NCBI RefSeq assembly: GCF_031180885.1
Contig: NZ_JAPSLK010000003.1
Location: forward strand, 263,444 to 327,443
Origin: Saccharothrix sp.
GTDB lineage: Bacteria > Actinomycetota > Actinomycetes > Mycobacteriales > Pseudonocardiaceae
DNA: 64,000 nt
Reading direction: 5' to 3'
Shown here: one piece after another, positions 32,393 to 40,782 of the stretch
Layout: the number at the start of each line of letters is the position of its first letter
Numbering within the stretch: position 1 is the stretch's first letter
Translations under genes and position numbers: made by a program
The notes under the pieces: model-generated
Seen by the model: the letters and a program-made list of their open reading frames with translations, nothing else
Database searches by the model: none
Told to the model about the DNA's origin: nothing

Positions 32393-34459
32393 ATGAGTGC
32401 GCACGGCCCCCGCCCGCTCTCGGGCCGGGCCTGGCTGGGCTACCTCGCGGTCGGGCTGGCCGCGATCACCGCGTACTACCTGATCCCGCGCGCGGGCGCG
32501 GGCGTCGCCGCGCGGGTCGTCGTGTACTGCCTGACCAGCACGTCGGCGGCGGTGGTCGTGCTGTGGGCGGCGGTGCGCAACCGGGCGGGCGCGCGGGTGC
32601 CGTGGCTGCTGCTGGGGTTGAGCCAGGTGGTGTACTCGCTGGCCGACTGCACCTTCTACGTCAACCACTACCTGTTGGGGCTGACCGGTTTCCCGTCCCC
32701 GGCCGACGTGTTCTACCTCGGCCACTACCCGCTGGTCGTGGTCGCGCTGGTGCTGCTGATCCGGCGCCGCAGCCCCGGCCGCGACCTGCCCGGCCTGCTG
32801 GACGCCTCGGTGCTCGCGGTCGTCGCGGCGATGCTGTCGTGGCTGTACCTGATCGGCCCGCGCGCCCGCCTGGACCAGCCGATGCTCGTGACGCTGGCGT
32901 CGGTGGGCTACCCGGTGATGGACCTGGCGATGTTCGTCGTGGCGCTGCGGCTGTTCCTGGGCACCGGCCGGCGGACGGGGTCGTTCGCGCTGCTGTCGGC
33001 GAACCTGCTGGCCATCCTCACCGCCGACACGCTCTACGTGCTCCAGCAGCTCAACGGGACCTACCAGGCGGGCAACTTCCTCGACGCCATCTGGCTGGGC
33101 GGCAACCTGGCCCTGGGCGCGGCCGCGCTGCACCCGACCATGGCCCGGCTGGCCGAGCCGACCGCCGCGCGGGACAACGTGCTGGGGTGGGGCCGGATCG
33201 CCGCGCTGTGCGGGGCCGCGCTGATCGCGCCCGCGATGCTGGTGCTGCAACACGCGACCGGGCGGTTCCGGGACATCCCGGTGATCGCGGCGGCGTGCGC
33301 GATGCTGTTCGCGCTGGTGATCGCGCGGCTCGCGGCGATGGTCGCCGACCAGCGGCGGCTGGCCATCACCGACGCGCTGACCGGCCTGCACACCCGGCGG
33401 TTCTTCGTCGCGCAACTGCCCATCGAGGTCGAGCGGGCGCGGCGGGGCAACGGGTCGGTGGCGGTGTTCATCGCCGACGTCGACCGGTTCAAGTCCATCA
33501 ACGACGGCCACGGCCACCCGGCGGGCGACCGCGTGCTGGTGGAGGTGGCGGACCGGCTGCGGCGCGCGGCGCGGGCCGGTGACGTGATCGCCAGGTACGG
33601 CGGCGAGGAGTTCGCCCTGCTGGCGCCGGGCGTGCGGCCCGACGAGCTGGCGTCGATCGCCCAGCGGCTGCGGCAGAGCGTCGCGGGCAGCCCGATCGCG
33701 GCGACGGACACGGCGCTGCTGGCCGTGACGGTGTCGGTGGGCGCGGCGTGCTACCCCCAGCACGGCGGCGACCCGGCGGCGGTGATCGCGGCGGCGGACC
33801 GGTCGCTGTACGCGGCGAAGGTGTCCGGGCGGGACCGGGCCGTGGTGGGCGCGGTGGGCGTGGACGCCGAACAGGGCGTGGTGGAGCACCTGTGCCGCAT
33901 CGCCGACCAGGTGGACCTGCGCATGGGGTCCCGGCACGACAGCCGCGCGGTGGGCCGGTGGGCCCGGCTGCTGGCCGCCGAACTGGGCCACGACGAGCAC
34001 GGCATCCGGGTCGCGGGGCTGGCGGCGCGGCTGCGGGACGTGGGCAAGGTCGTCATCCCGGACGCGGTGCTGCTCAAACCGTCCGCGCTGGACGCCGAGG
34101 AGTGGCGGGTGGTGCGCCGGCACGCCGACCACGGCTTCCGCCTGGTGGACACGGTGCCGGGCCTGTTCCCGGTGGCCCAGGCGGTCCGCCAGCACCACGA
34201 GCACTACGACGGCTCCGGCTACCCCCAGGGCCTGGCGGGCACCGCGATCCGCTGGGAGGCGCGCCTGGTGGCCGTGTGCGACGTGTGGGCGGCCCTGCTG
34301 GCGGACCGCCCACACCGTCCCGCGTGGTCGGTGGACGAGGCCCGGACCGTGTTGCGGACCGGGCGCGGCACCTTGTTCGACCCGGACGTGGTGGACCTGT
34401 TCCTGGACCTGCACGCCGAGGGCCGCATCGACGCGCCCGACCTGGGCCGCGTCGGCTAG
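32393..34459 (+). CDS. Membrane GGDEF/HD-GYP protein with altered HD motif
   Basis: 688 residues. The N-terminal ~310 hold nine or so hydrophobic helices, a membrane sensor. A diguanylate cyclase domain follows: LAITDALTGLHTRRFF, FIADVDRFKSINDGHGHPAG and RYGGEEFALL with an intact active GGEEF at ~403-407. The C-terminal ~170 residues are HD-GYP-like: HDSRAVGRWARLLA, RHADHGFRLVD and QHHEHYDGSGYPQG. The HD dyad itself reads LRDVGKVVIPD, with Arg548 in place of the metal-binding His, so phosphodiesterase activity is doubtful. The protein may make cyclic-di-GMP and use the second domain to sense it. The stop overlaps the end of the convergent DHFR-like gene by 4 bp. Confidence 0.88.
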   Translation: MSAHGPRPLSGRAWLGYLAVGLAAITAYYLIPRAGAGVAARVVVYCLTSTSAAVVVLWAAVRNRAGARVPWLLLGLSQVVYSLADCTFYVNHYLLGLTGFPSPADVFYLGHYPLVVVALVLLIRRRSPGRDLPGLLDASVLAVVAAMLSWLYLIGPRARLDQPMLVTLASVGYPVMDLAMFVVALRLFLGTGRRTGSFALLSANLLAILTADTLYVLQQLNGTYQAGNFLDAIWLGGNLALGAAALHPTMARLAEPTAARDNVLGWGRIAALCGAALIAPAMLVLQHATGRFRDIPVIAAACAMLFALVIARLAAMVADQRRLAITDALTGLHTRRFFVAQLPIEVERARRGNGSVAVFIADVDRFKSINDGHGHPAGDRVLVEVADRLRRAARAGDVIARYGGEEFALLAPGVRPDELASIAQRLRQSVAGSPIAATDTALLAVTVSVGAACYPQHGGDPAAVIAAADRSLYAAKVSGRDRAVVGAVGVDAEQGVVEHLCRIADQVDLRMGSRHDSRAVGRWARLLAAELGHDEHGIRVAGLAARLRDVGKVVIPDAVLLKPSALDAEEWRVVRRHADHGFRLVDTVPGLFPVAQAVRQHHEHYDGSGYPQGLAGTAIRWEARLVAVCDVWAALLADRPHRPAWSVDEARTVLRTGRGTLFDPDVVDLFLDLHAEGRIDAPDLGRVG

Positions 34460-35064
34460 AGCTTCGTCATGTCGCCGGTCGCGGGTGTGCCGTCGGCGAG
34501 CCCGTAGCGCAGGAACACGGTGCCCTTCGCGCCGGCCGAGGGTGGTTCGAGCAGGGTCAGGTTCGTCGGGACCGCGCCGCCGTCGAACACCTTCTTCCCC
34601 TCGCCCAGCACGATCGGGTGAAGCCAGAGGTCGAGGCGGTCGAACAGCTTCTCCCGCAGCAGGGTCTGCACCAGGTTCAGGCTCCCGACGACCTTCACGT
34701 GCTCGTGCCGCTCCCGGACCTCGCCCACCGCCGCGCGCAGGTCCCGGCCCAGCAGCGTCGACCCGGCCCACGACAGGTCGGGCCGGCCGCGCGAGGCCAC
34801 GTACTTGGGGATGCGGTTGAACAGGCGGCCGAACTCGTCGTCCTGGTGGGGCCAGTAGGCGGCGAAGATGTCGTAGGTCCGGCGGCCGAGCAGGAGGGCG
34901 TCCGTGCCCTCGTACGCGGCGATGACCTGCGCCCCGGACACCTCGTCCAGCAGCGGCGCCTGCCAGCCGCCGAACGAGAACCCCACCGGGTCTTCCTCGG
35001 GGGCACCGGGCGACTGCCCGACGAGGTCCAGGGTGGCGAACAGCTCGATGTGGATCAGGCCCAT
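34456..35064 (-). CDS. Dihydrofolate reductase-family (RibD C-terminal type) protein
   Basis: A 202-residue soluble protein of the RibD-C/DHFR fold. It begins with the strand IHIELFATLDLVGQSPGAP. DALLLGRRTYDIFAAYWPH is the typical NADPH-side helix, and VKVVGSLNLVQTLLREKLFD and LHPIVLGEGKKVFDGG are the family's central and C-terminal signatures. These stand-alone paralogues are common in actinomycetes and are probably reductases of unknown substrates rather than true DHFR. The next minus-strand gene starts 678 bp upstream and stops 30 bp before this start, so cotranscription is possible. Confidence 0.85.
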   Translation of the reverse strand: MGLIHIELFATLDLVGQSPGAPEEDPVGFSFGGWQAPLLDEVSGAQVIAAYEGTDALLLGRRTYDIFAAYWPHQDDEFGRLFNRIPKYVASRGRPDLSWAGSTLLGRDLRAAVGEVRERHEHVKVVGSLNLVQTLLREKLFDRLDLWLHPIVLGEGKKVFDGGAVPTNLTLLEPPSAGAKGTVFLRYGLADGTPATGDMTKL

Positions 35065-35094
35065 GTCCGTGCTCCCGATGCGTCGGTGTGCTGC

Positions 35095-35742
35095 CTAGAC
35101 GGTGTCCGCCAGGGTGTTCCAGAACATCAGTTCGTAGCCTTGCAGCAGGCGGACGTGCTCGACCGCGTCGTCGAACGACACACCCGCGTCCAGCCCCGCC
35201 TGCACCGCGTCCAGCCCCTGCTGCTCCAACTCCGGCACGGGCGTGGCGAAGAAGTCGAAGAAGGCGGTGTCCTCGGGTTCGAACCCGTAGTGGGCGCGCA
35301 GGCCCGCCGAGATCTGGCCGCAGTACTGCCCCCACGCAGCGAAGTTGGTCAACATCGCCACCGCCGCCACCGCGGCCTCGACGTTGAGCGCCAGCCACGC
35401 CACGTACGACGCATACGCCTGACAGCCCGGCTGGTAGCGATACCCCTTGAGGTCCACCCCGGCCTTGCGCGCCAACGGTTCCAACAGGGGCAGCACAAGG
35501 CCCTCCCCGTGCGCGAGGCTCGTGAAGAACCCGCGCCCGGCGGGCTCGGGCGACTTGGCGGCGAGGGTGAGGAAGCTGCGCCAGTCCCCCGGCACGATCC
35601 GGCTCTCCTCGGCGGCCAGCGCGCCGATCGCGGTCAGGGGCGCCTCGCCCGCCGCGACCAGCGGCACGAACCGGTTCTCCCCGTGCTCGCCCGCGACCTC
35701 GTCCCTGATCCTGTCCAGCAGTTGCTTCGCCGACTGGGCCAT
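35095..35742 (-). CDS. TenA/haem-oxygenase-fold family protein
   Basis: A 215-residue all-alpha protein. Segments such as RFVPLVAAGEAPLTAIGALA, EESRIVPGDWRSFLTLAAKS, YVAWLALNVEAAVAAVAML, FAAWGQYCGQIS and the C-terminal LLQGYELMFWNTLADTV fit the helical bundle of the TenA/PqqC-like group. TenA enzymes salvage thiamine pyrimidines, but the catalytic Cys/Glu pattern of true TenA is not obvious, so the reaction is uncertain. ATG 35742 has GAGGAAAC upstream. It is probably cotranscribed with the DHFR-family gene. Confidence 0.7.
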   Translation of the reverse strand: MAQSAKQLLDRIRDEVAGEHGENRFVPLVAAGEAPLTAIGALAAEESRIVPGDWRSFLTLAAKSPEPAGRGFFTSLAHGEGLVLPLLEPLARKAGVDLKGYRYQPGCQAYASYVAWLALNVEAAVAAVAMLTNFAAWGQYCGQISAGLRAHYGFEPEDTAFFDFFATPVPELEQQGLDAVQAGLDAGVSFDDAVEHVRLLQGYELMFWNTLADTV

Positions 35743-35796
35743 CGTTTCCTCCGCGTTGGGTCCGGGATGGCAGCCTAGCCCCGTAGGGTGTCGCGC

Positions 35797-36231
35797 ATGA
35801 TCACCCTGGGGCCACTCCTGCCGGCCGACCGCGCGGCCTGGGAGGAACTCTTCGTCGGCTACAACGCCTTCTACGGCCGGGACCTCCCCGACCTGCTGCT
35901 CGACCGCGCGTGGCGCGAGTTCCAGCGCGACGTCCGCATGCACGCCCTCGGCGCACGGCACGACGACCGCCTGGTCGGCATCGCCCACTTCCTCGTCCAC
36001 GCCAGCACCACCGCCCCGGACGTCTGCTACCTCCAGGACCTGTTCACCGCCCCGGACGCCCGCGGTCTGGGCGTGGGCCGGGCGCTGATCGAGGGGGTGG
36101 TCGAGTGGGCGCGCGAACGCGAGTGCTCCCGGGTCTACTGGCACACCCACGAATCCAACGACACCGCGCGCCGGTTGTACGACAAGCTCGCCGAAAACCA
36201 GGGCTTCATCTCCTACGTGGTCCCCCTGTGA
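35797..36231 (+). CDS. GNAT N-acetyltransferase
   Basis: A 144-residue single-domain GNAT. The acetyl-CoA-binding motif A is CYLQDLFTAPDARGLGVGRA, with the pyrophosphate loop RGLGVG, followed by LIEGVVEWARERECSRVYWH and the C-terminal NDTARRLYDKLAENQGF. I take ATG 35797; GTG 35788 would add three residues. It is divergent from the TenA-like gene (54-bp gap). The acceptor (amine, antibiotic or protein) cannot be told. Confidence 0.85.
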   Translation: MITLGPLLPADRAAWEELFVGYNAFYGRDLPDLLLDRAWREFQRDVRMHALGARHDDRLVGIAHFLVHASTTAPDVCYLQDLFTAPDARGLGVGRALIEGVVEWARERECSRVYWHTHESNDTARRLYDKLAENQGFISYVVPL

Positions 36232-36375
36232 CAGGAGGAAGGCACGCCGGGCACGGGTCCTGGACGCCGGCGACCCGCGCGACATCCCCTCGTCGCCGAC
36301 GCGATGGGCCGGGCGCAATTGGCGTGCGGGCTGCCGCCGTCGTGGGCCATGATGTCGAGGCGTCGCCTCGAACGC

Positions 36376-37065
36376 TCACGATGAAGGGGTACCCGGATCG
36401 GCACTCGGATCCCGGTCCAGACCGCGCAGCAGCGGCAGGTACACCTCGTCGACCAGTTCCCCGATCACGTGCGAGTCGACCGCTCCCCCGCAGGTGATGA
36501 ACTCGTTGCGCACCAGGTCCAACGGCGCCCGGGCCACCCGGTGCGGCAGCCGCACGGGCGGCAGCTCACCGCGTGCCACGGCCCGCGACACGACCTCCCC
36601 GACCGCCTCGGTCAGCGACGACGGCTCCATCAGCCGCTGCCGCAGCACCTGGACGATCTCGGGGTGCCGGAACGCGTCCCCCATCACCCCGGCGATCATC
36701 TCGCTGACCATCACCCCGGTCCGCCGGGCCACCCGCTCGAACAGCGCGACCAGGTCGGCGCGCAGCGAACCCGTGTCGGGCACGTCGGGGTCGACGGGCA
36801 CGCGGCTGTCCCACGCGGCCAGCGCCAGCTCCGCCCGGCTCGACCACCGCCGGTACAGCACGGGTTTGCTGGTGCCGGCACGCGCGGCGACGCCCTCCAT
36901 GGTGAACCGGCCGTAGCCGTGCTCGCTCAACTCGGCCCAGGCGGCGTCGAGGATCGCCGCTTCCAGCTCCGCTCCTCGGCGGCGCGTCTTGGGATCGGGC
37001 GCGCGGGAACCCGCACCGGAGTCCGCCGTGTCCGATACGTCCGCAGTGTCCGCCGAGTTCGCCAC
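36376..37065 (-). CDS. TetR-family repressor of the ABC exporter
   Basis: A 229-residue TetR regulator with a ~30-residue polar N-terminal extension. The helix-turn-helix is ILDAAWAELSEHGYGRFTME, VAARAGTSKPVLYRRWSSRA. The C-terminal ligand domain (SLRADLVALFERVARRTGVM and beyond) matches the TetR_C group common next to drug exporters. It is divergent from a two-gene ABC exporter, and the 84-bp intergenic region holds two copies of a 21-bp palindrome, so it very likely represses both itself and the exporter. The inducer is unknown but is probably an exported compound. Confidence 0.88.
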   Translation of the reverse strand: MANSADTADVSDTADSGAGSRAPDPKTRRRGAELEAAILDAAWAELSEHGYGRFTMEGVAARAGTSKPVLYRRWSSRAELALAAWDSRVPVDPDVPDTGSLRADLVALFERVARRTGVMVSEMIAGVMGDAFRHPEIVQVLRQRLMEPSSLTEAVGEVVSRAVARGELPPVRLPHRVARAPLDLVRNEFITCGGAVDSHVIGELVDEVYLPLLRGLDRDPSADPGTPSS

Positions 37066-37073
37066 CCTGCCCC

Positions 37074-37094
37074 TAAGATACGTTGCGTTTCTTA
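37074..37094. promoter_or_regulatory. TetR operator copy 1
   Basis: TAAGATACG-TTG-CGTTTCTTA has 8 of 9 arm positions matched. It lies 9 bp upstream of the TetR gene start, within the divergent promoter region. Confidence 0.65.
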
Positions 37095-37118
37095 TCCAAC
37101 CGGTCTACCGTGCTCTTA

Positions 37119-37139
37119 TTAGACACGATCGGTTTCTTA
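37119..37139. promoter_or_regulatory. TetR operator copy 2
   Basis: TTAGACACG-ATC-GGTTTCTTA agrees with copy 1 at 16 of 21 positions. It starts 45 bp after copy 1 and ends 10 bp before the ABC gene's TTG start, in position to block exporter transcription. Confidence 0.6.
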
Positions 37140-37149
37140 TGGGGGAAAC

Positions 37150-38880
37150 TTGCTCACCCGCCTGCTCCGCACCTTCCTGCGGCCGTATAGGCGAGAGCTG
37201 ACCTACGTGTTGGCGCTCCAACTCGTCGGCACCGTCGCCTCGCTCTACCTGCCCAGCCTCAACGCCGACATCATCGACTTCGGCATCGCCACCGGCAACA
37301 CCGACTACATCCTGTCCACCGGCGGCTGGATGCTGCTGGTCACCGCCGTGCAGATCGTGTGCTCGGTCGGCGCGGTCTACTACAGCGCGCGCACGGCCAT
37401 GGGGTTCGGCCGCGACGTGCGCTCGGCCCTGTTCCACCGGGTCGGCGAGCTGTCCGCGCGCGAGGTCGCCGCGTTCGGGCCGTCCTCGCTGATCACCCGC
37501 AACACCAACGACGTGCAGCAGGTCCAACTCCTCGTGGTCATGGTGTGCACGATGCTGGTCACCGCGCCGATCATGTGCGCGGCGGGCATCGTGATGGCCC
37601 TGCAGGAGGACGTGGGCCTGTCCTGGTTGCTGGTCGCGTTCGTGCCCGCGATGGTGATCGCGGTCGGCCTGATCGTGGTCCGGATGGTCCCGCTGTTCCG
37701 GGGCGTGCAGGAGCGCATCGACGAGGTCAACCGCGTGCTGCGGGAACAGCTGTCCGGCATCCGCGTGGTGCGGGCGTTCGTGCGGGAACGCGCCGAGACC
37801 AAGCGGTTCGCCGACGCCAACACCGCGCTCACCGAGACCGCGCTGAAAGTCGGCCGGTTGCAGGCGTTGACCTTCCCGGTGGTGATGCTGCTGTTCAACG
37901 GTTCCAGCGTGGCCGTGCTGTGGTTCGGCGCGCTGCGGCTGGACACCGGCGAGATGCAGATCGGGGCGCTGACCGCGTTCCTGAGCTACCTCATGCAGAT
38001 CCTCATGTCGGTGACCATGGCGACCTTCATCTCGATGATGGTGCCGCGCGCCGCCGTGTGCGCCGAGCGGATCAACCAGGTCCTGGACGCCGAGCCGTCC
38101 GTGACCCCGCCGCTCAAGCCCGTCACCGAGCTGCCGGCCCGAGCCGAGGTGGAGTTCCGGGACGTCGAGTTCCGCTACCCCGGCGCGGCCGACCCCGTGC
38201 TGCGCGGGGTGAGCTTCCGGGCCGAGCAGGGCAAGACCACCGCCGTCATCGGCAGCACGGGCGCGGGCAAGACCACCCTGCTCAACCTGGTGCCCCGGCT
38301 GATCGACGTCACCGCGGGAGCGGTGCTGGTCGACGGCGTGGACGTCCGCGAAGCCGACCCCGAGGTGCTGCGCGGCAAGCTGGGCCTGGTGCCGCAGAAG
38401 CCGTATTTGTTCACCGGCACGGTCGCGAGCAACCTGCGCTACGGCAACCCCGACGCCACCGACGACGACCTGTGGCAGGCGCTGGACATCGCGCAGGCCC
38501 GTGACTTCGTCGAGGCCATGGGCGGGTTGGACGCGGCCATCGCCCAAGGCGGCACCAACGTCTCCGGCGGCCAGCGGCAACGGCTGTCCATCGCCAGGGC
38601 GCTGGTGCGCCGGCCGGAGGTGTACCTGTTCGACGACGCCTTCTCCGCGCTGGACGTGGCCACCGACGCCCGCCTGCGCGCCGCGCTCAAGCCGCACACC
38701 GCGCACGCCGCGGTCGTCGTGGTCGCGCAGCGCGTGTCGACCATCCTCGACGCCGACCGGATCGTGGTGCTGGACAACGGCTCCGTGGTCGGCGTCGGCA
38801 CCCACCGCGACCTGCTCGACACCTGCCCCACCTACGTCGAGATCGTCCAGTCCCAGCTGACCGTGGAGCAGGCCGCATGA
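37150..38880 (+). CDS. ABC exporter half-transporter, degenerate catalytic site
   Basis: A 576-residue permease-ATPase fusion. Six membrane helices occupy ~20-300 and the nucleotide-binding domain ~330-576. Walker A is GSTGAGKTTL, the signature is NVSGGQRQRLS, and Walker B is VYLFDDAFSALD, in which the catalytic Glu is replaced by Asp. The H-loop region VVVVAQRVSTIL lacks the usual His (HRLST), giving QRVST. These losses mark it as the regulatory half of a heterodimeric exporter of the TM287/288 or LmrCD kind. The TTG start follows GGGGGAAAC. The next gene overlaps by ATGA and supplies the active half. Substrate: probably a drug or metabolite, controlled by the divergent TetR. Confidence 0.88.
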   Translation: MLTRLLRTFLRPYRRELTYVLALQLVGTVASLYLPSLNADIIDFGIATGNTDYILSTGGWMLLVTAVQIVCSVGAVYYSARTAMGFGRDVRSALFHRVGELSAREVAAFGPSSLITRNTNDVQQVQLLVVMVCTMLVTAPIMCAAGIVMALQEDVGLSWLLVAFVPAMVIAVGLIVVRMVPLFRGVQERIDEVNRVLREQLSGIRVVRAFVRERAETKRFADANTALTETALKVGRLQALTFPVVMLLFNGSSVAVLWFGALRLDTGEMQIGALTAFLSYLMQILMSVTMATFISMMVPRAAVCAERINQVLDAEPSVTPPLKPVTELPARAEVEFRDVEFRYPGAADPVLRGVSFRAEQGKTTAVIGSTGAGKTTLLNLVPRLIDVTAGAVLVDGVDVREADPEVLRGKLGLVPQKPYLFTGTVASNLRYGNPDATDDDLWQALDIAQARDFVEAMGGLDAAIAQGGTNVSGGQRQRLSIARALVRRPEVYLFDDAFSALDVATDARLRAALKPHTAHAAVVVVAQRVSTILDADRIVVLDNGSVVGVGTHRDLLDTCPTYVEIVQSQLTVEQAA

Positions 38881-40730
38881 GCGCCCCGACCACCACCCGG
38901 CCGCCCGCGCGCGTGGGCGGCGGCCCGTTCCCCGGCATGGGGATGCCCGTCGGGAAGGCGCAGAACTTCGGGCCTTCCGCGCGGCGGCTGGCCAACCGGA
39001 TGCGCGGCGAGCGCAACGTCCTGCTCGCCGTGCTCGCGCTGGCCGTCGCCAGCGTCGGGCTCGGCGTCGCGGGGCCGAAGATCCTCGGCCACGCCACCGA
39101 CATCGTGTTCAACGGCGTCCTCGCGCAGGCCCGCGGCGGCCCCGGCGTCGACTTCGCCGCGCTGGGCGAGGTGCTGGCCTGGGTCTCCGCGCTCTACCTC
39201 GCGTCGTCGCTGTTCGCCTGGGTGCAGGGCCGCGTCCTCAACGACGTGGTCCAGCGGTTCGTGTTCCGGTTGCGCGAGGAGGTCGAGGAGAAGCTGCACC
39301 GGCTGCCGCTGCGCTACTTCGACGCCCAGCCGCGCGGCGAGCTGCTGTCCCGGGTCACCAACGACATCGACAACGTGGCCACCACGTTGCAGCAGACGCT
39401 GAGCCAGCTCCTGGTGTCCGGGCTGACCGTGATCGGCGTGCTGGTGATGATGGTGACGATCTCGCCGCTGCTGGCGCTGATCGCGTTGGCCGTGGTGCCC
39501 GCGTCGGTGGTGCTCACCGGGCGCATCCGCAAGCGGTCGCAGAAGCTGTTCATCGCGCAGTGGAAGCAGACCGGCGCGCTCAACGCGCACATCGAGGAGG
39601 CGTTCACCGGGCACCAGCTGGTGAAGGTGTTCGGGCGGCAGCAGGAGTCCGAGGCGGAGTTCCGGCGGCGCAACGACGAGCTGGTGGAGTCCTCCACCGG
39701 GGCGCAGTTCGTGTCCGGCCTGATCATGCCGTCGATGATGTTCCTGTCCAACCTCAGCTACGTGGCCATCGCGGTGGTCGGCGGGCTGCGGATCACCTCC
39801 GGGGCGATGACGCTGGGCGAGGTGCAGGCGTTCATCCAGTACGCCCGCCAGTTCACCCAGCCGCTGACCCAGGTCGCGTCGATGGCCAACCTGATGCAGT
39901 CCGGCGTGGCGTCGGCCGAGCGGGTCTTCGAACTGCTCGACGCCGAGGAGCAGACGCCCGACCCGGTGGACGCGGTGAAGCCTGCGCAGCGGCGCGGCCG
40001 GGTGGAGTTCCACGACGTGGCCTTCTCCTACACCCCCGACCAGCCGCTGATCCGGGACCTGTCGCTGGTCGCCGAACCGGGCCAGACCGTGGCCATCGTC
40101 GGACCGACCGGCGCGGGCAAGACCACCCTGGTCAACCTCATCATGCGGTTCTACGAGCTGGACGGCGGGCGGATCACGCTCGACGGCGTGGACGTGACCG
40201 CGATGCGCCGGGAGGACCTGCGGTCGCGGACCGGCATGGTGCTCCAGGACACGTGGCTGTTCGGCGGGACGATCCGGGACAACATCGCCTACGGCCGGCC
40301 CGGCGCGACCGACGAGGAGGTCGTCGCGGCGGCGCGGGCGGCGTTCGTGGACCGGTTCGTGCGGACCCTGCCCGACGGGTACGACACCGTGATCGACGAG
40401 GAGGGCGGCAACGTCAGCGCGGGCGAGAAGCAGCTGATCACGATCGCGCGGGCGTTCCTGGCCGACCCGGCGCTGCTGATCCTGGACGAGGCGACCAGCT
40501 CGGTGGACACCCGCACCGAGTCGCTGGTCCAGCACGCGATGGCGGCGCTGCGGTCGTCGCGCACCAGCTTCGTCATCGCGCACCGGCTGTCCACCATCCG
40601 CGACGCCGACCTGATCCTGGTCATGGCGGCGGGGCGGATCGTCGAGCAGGGCACGCACGAGCAGCTGATCGCCGCGGAGGGCGCGTACCACCGGCTGTAC
40701 GCGGCGCAGTTCGCCGAGGGCGCACCGTAG
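38877..40730 (+). CDS. ABC exporter half-transporter, catalytic partner
   Basis: A 617-residue partner. An N-terminal extension of ~35 residues (rich in Pro/Gly) precedes six membrane helices. The ATPase domain has GPTGAGKTTL (Walker A), LLILDEATSSVD (Walker B with the catalytic Glu), and FVIAHRLSTI (intact H-loop His). The signature motif is altered to NVSAGEKQLITIAR, so the composite site built from this signature and the other subunit's Walker motifs is the degenerate one, as in known asymmetric exporters. ATG 38877 overlaps the partner's stop codon, giving coupled translation and equal amounts. A hairpin follows the stop. Confidence 0.9.
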   Translation: MSAPTTTRPPARVGGGPFPGMGMPVGKAQNFGPSARRLANRMRGERNVLLAVLALAVASVGLGVAGPKILGHATDIVFNGVLAQARGGPGVDFAALGEVLAWVSALYLASSLFAWVQGRVLNDVVQRFVFRLREEVEEKLHRLPLRYFDAQPRGELLSRVTNDIDNVATTLQQTLSQLLVSGLTVIGVLVMMVTISPLLALIALAVVPASVVLTGRIRKRSQKLFIAQWKQTGALNAHIEEAFTGHQLVKVFGRQQESEAEFRRRNDELVESSTGAQFVSGLIMPSMMFLSNLSYVAIAVVGGLRITSGAMTLGEVQAFIQYARQFTQPLTQVASMANLMQSGVASAERVFELLDAEEQTPDPVDAVKPAQRRGRVEFHDVAFSYTPDQPLIRDLSLVAEPGQTVAIVGPTGAGKTTLVNLIMRFYELDGGRITLDGVDVTAMRREDLRSRTGMVLQDTWLFGGTIRDNIAYGRPGATDEEVVAAARAAFVDRFVRTLPDGYDTVIDEEGGNVSAGEKQLITIARAFLADPALLILDEATSSVDTRTESLVQHAMAALRSSRTSFVIAHRLSTIRDADLILVMAAGRIVEQGTHEQLIAAEGAYHRLYAAQFAEGAP

Positions 40731-40750
40731 AACCCTTCCGCGTCGGCCGG

Positions 40751-40782
40751 CCCAGGTCCACGCTGGACGGTGTGGACCTGGG
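40751..40782 (+). terminator. Hairpin followed by TTTT, overlapping next start codon
   Basis: CCCAGGTCCAC (40751-40761) pairs perfectly with GTGGACCTGGG (40772-40782) around a 10-base loop, and TTTT follows directly. It looks like the exporter operon's terminator, yet its right arm contains the GTG start of the methyltransferase gene. Confidence 0.6.

Noticed and set aside
32033-35398. Very long minus-strand open frame (over 1000 codons)
   Set aside because: Composed of Arg/Gly/Pro/His repeats opposite the GGDEF gene and across two other genes; no motifs.
36232-36375. Possible small gene between GNAT and TetR genes
   Set aside because: No frame has a ribosome site and family-like composition.
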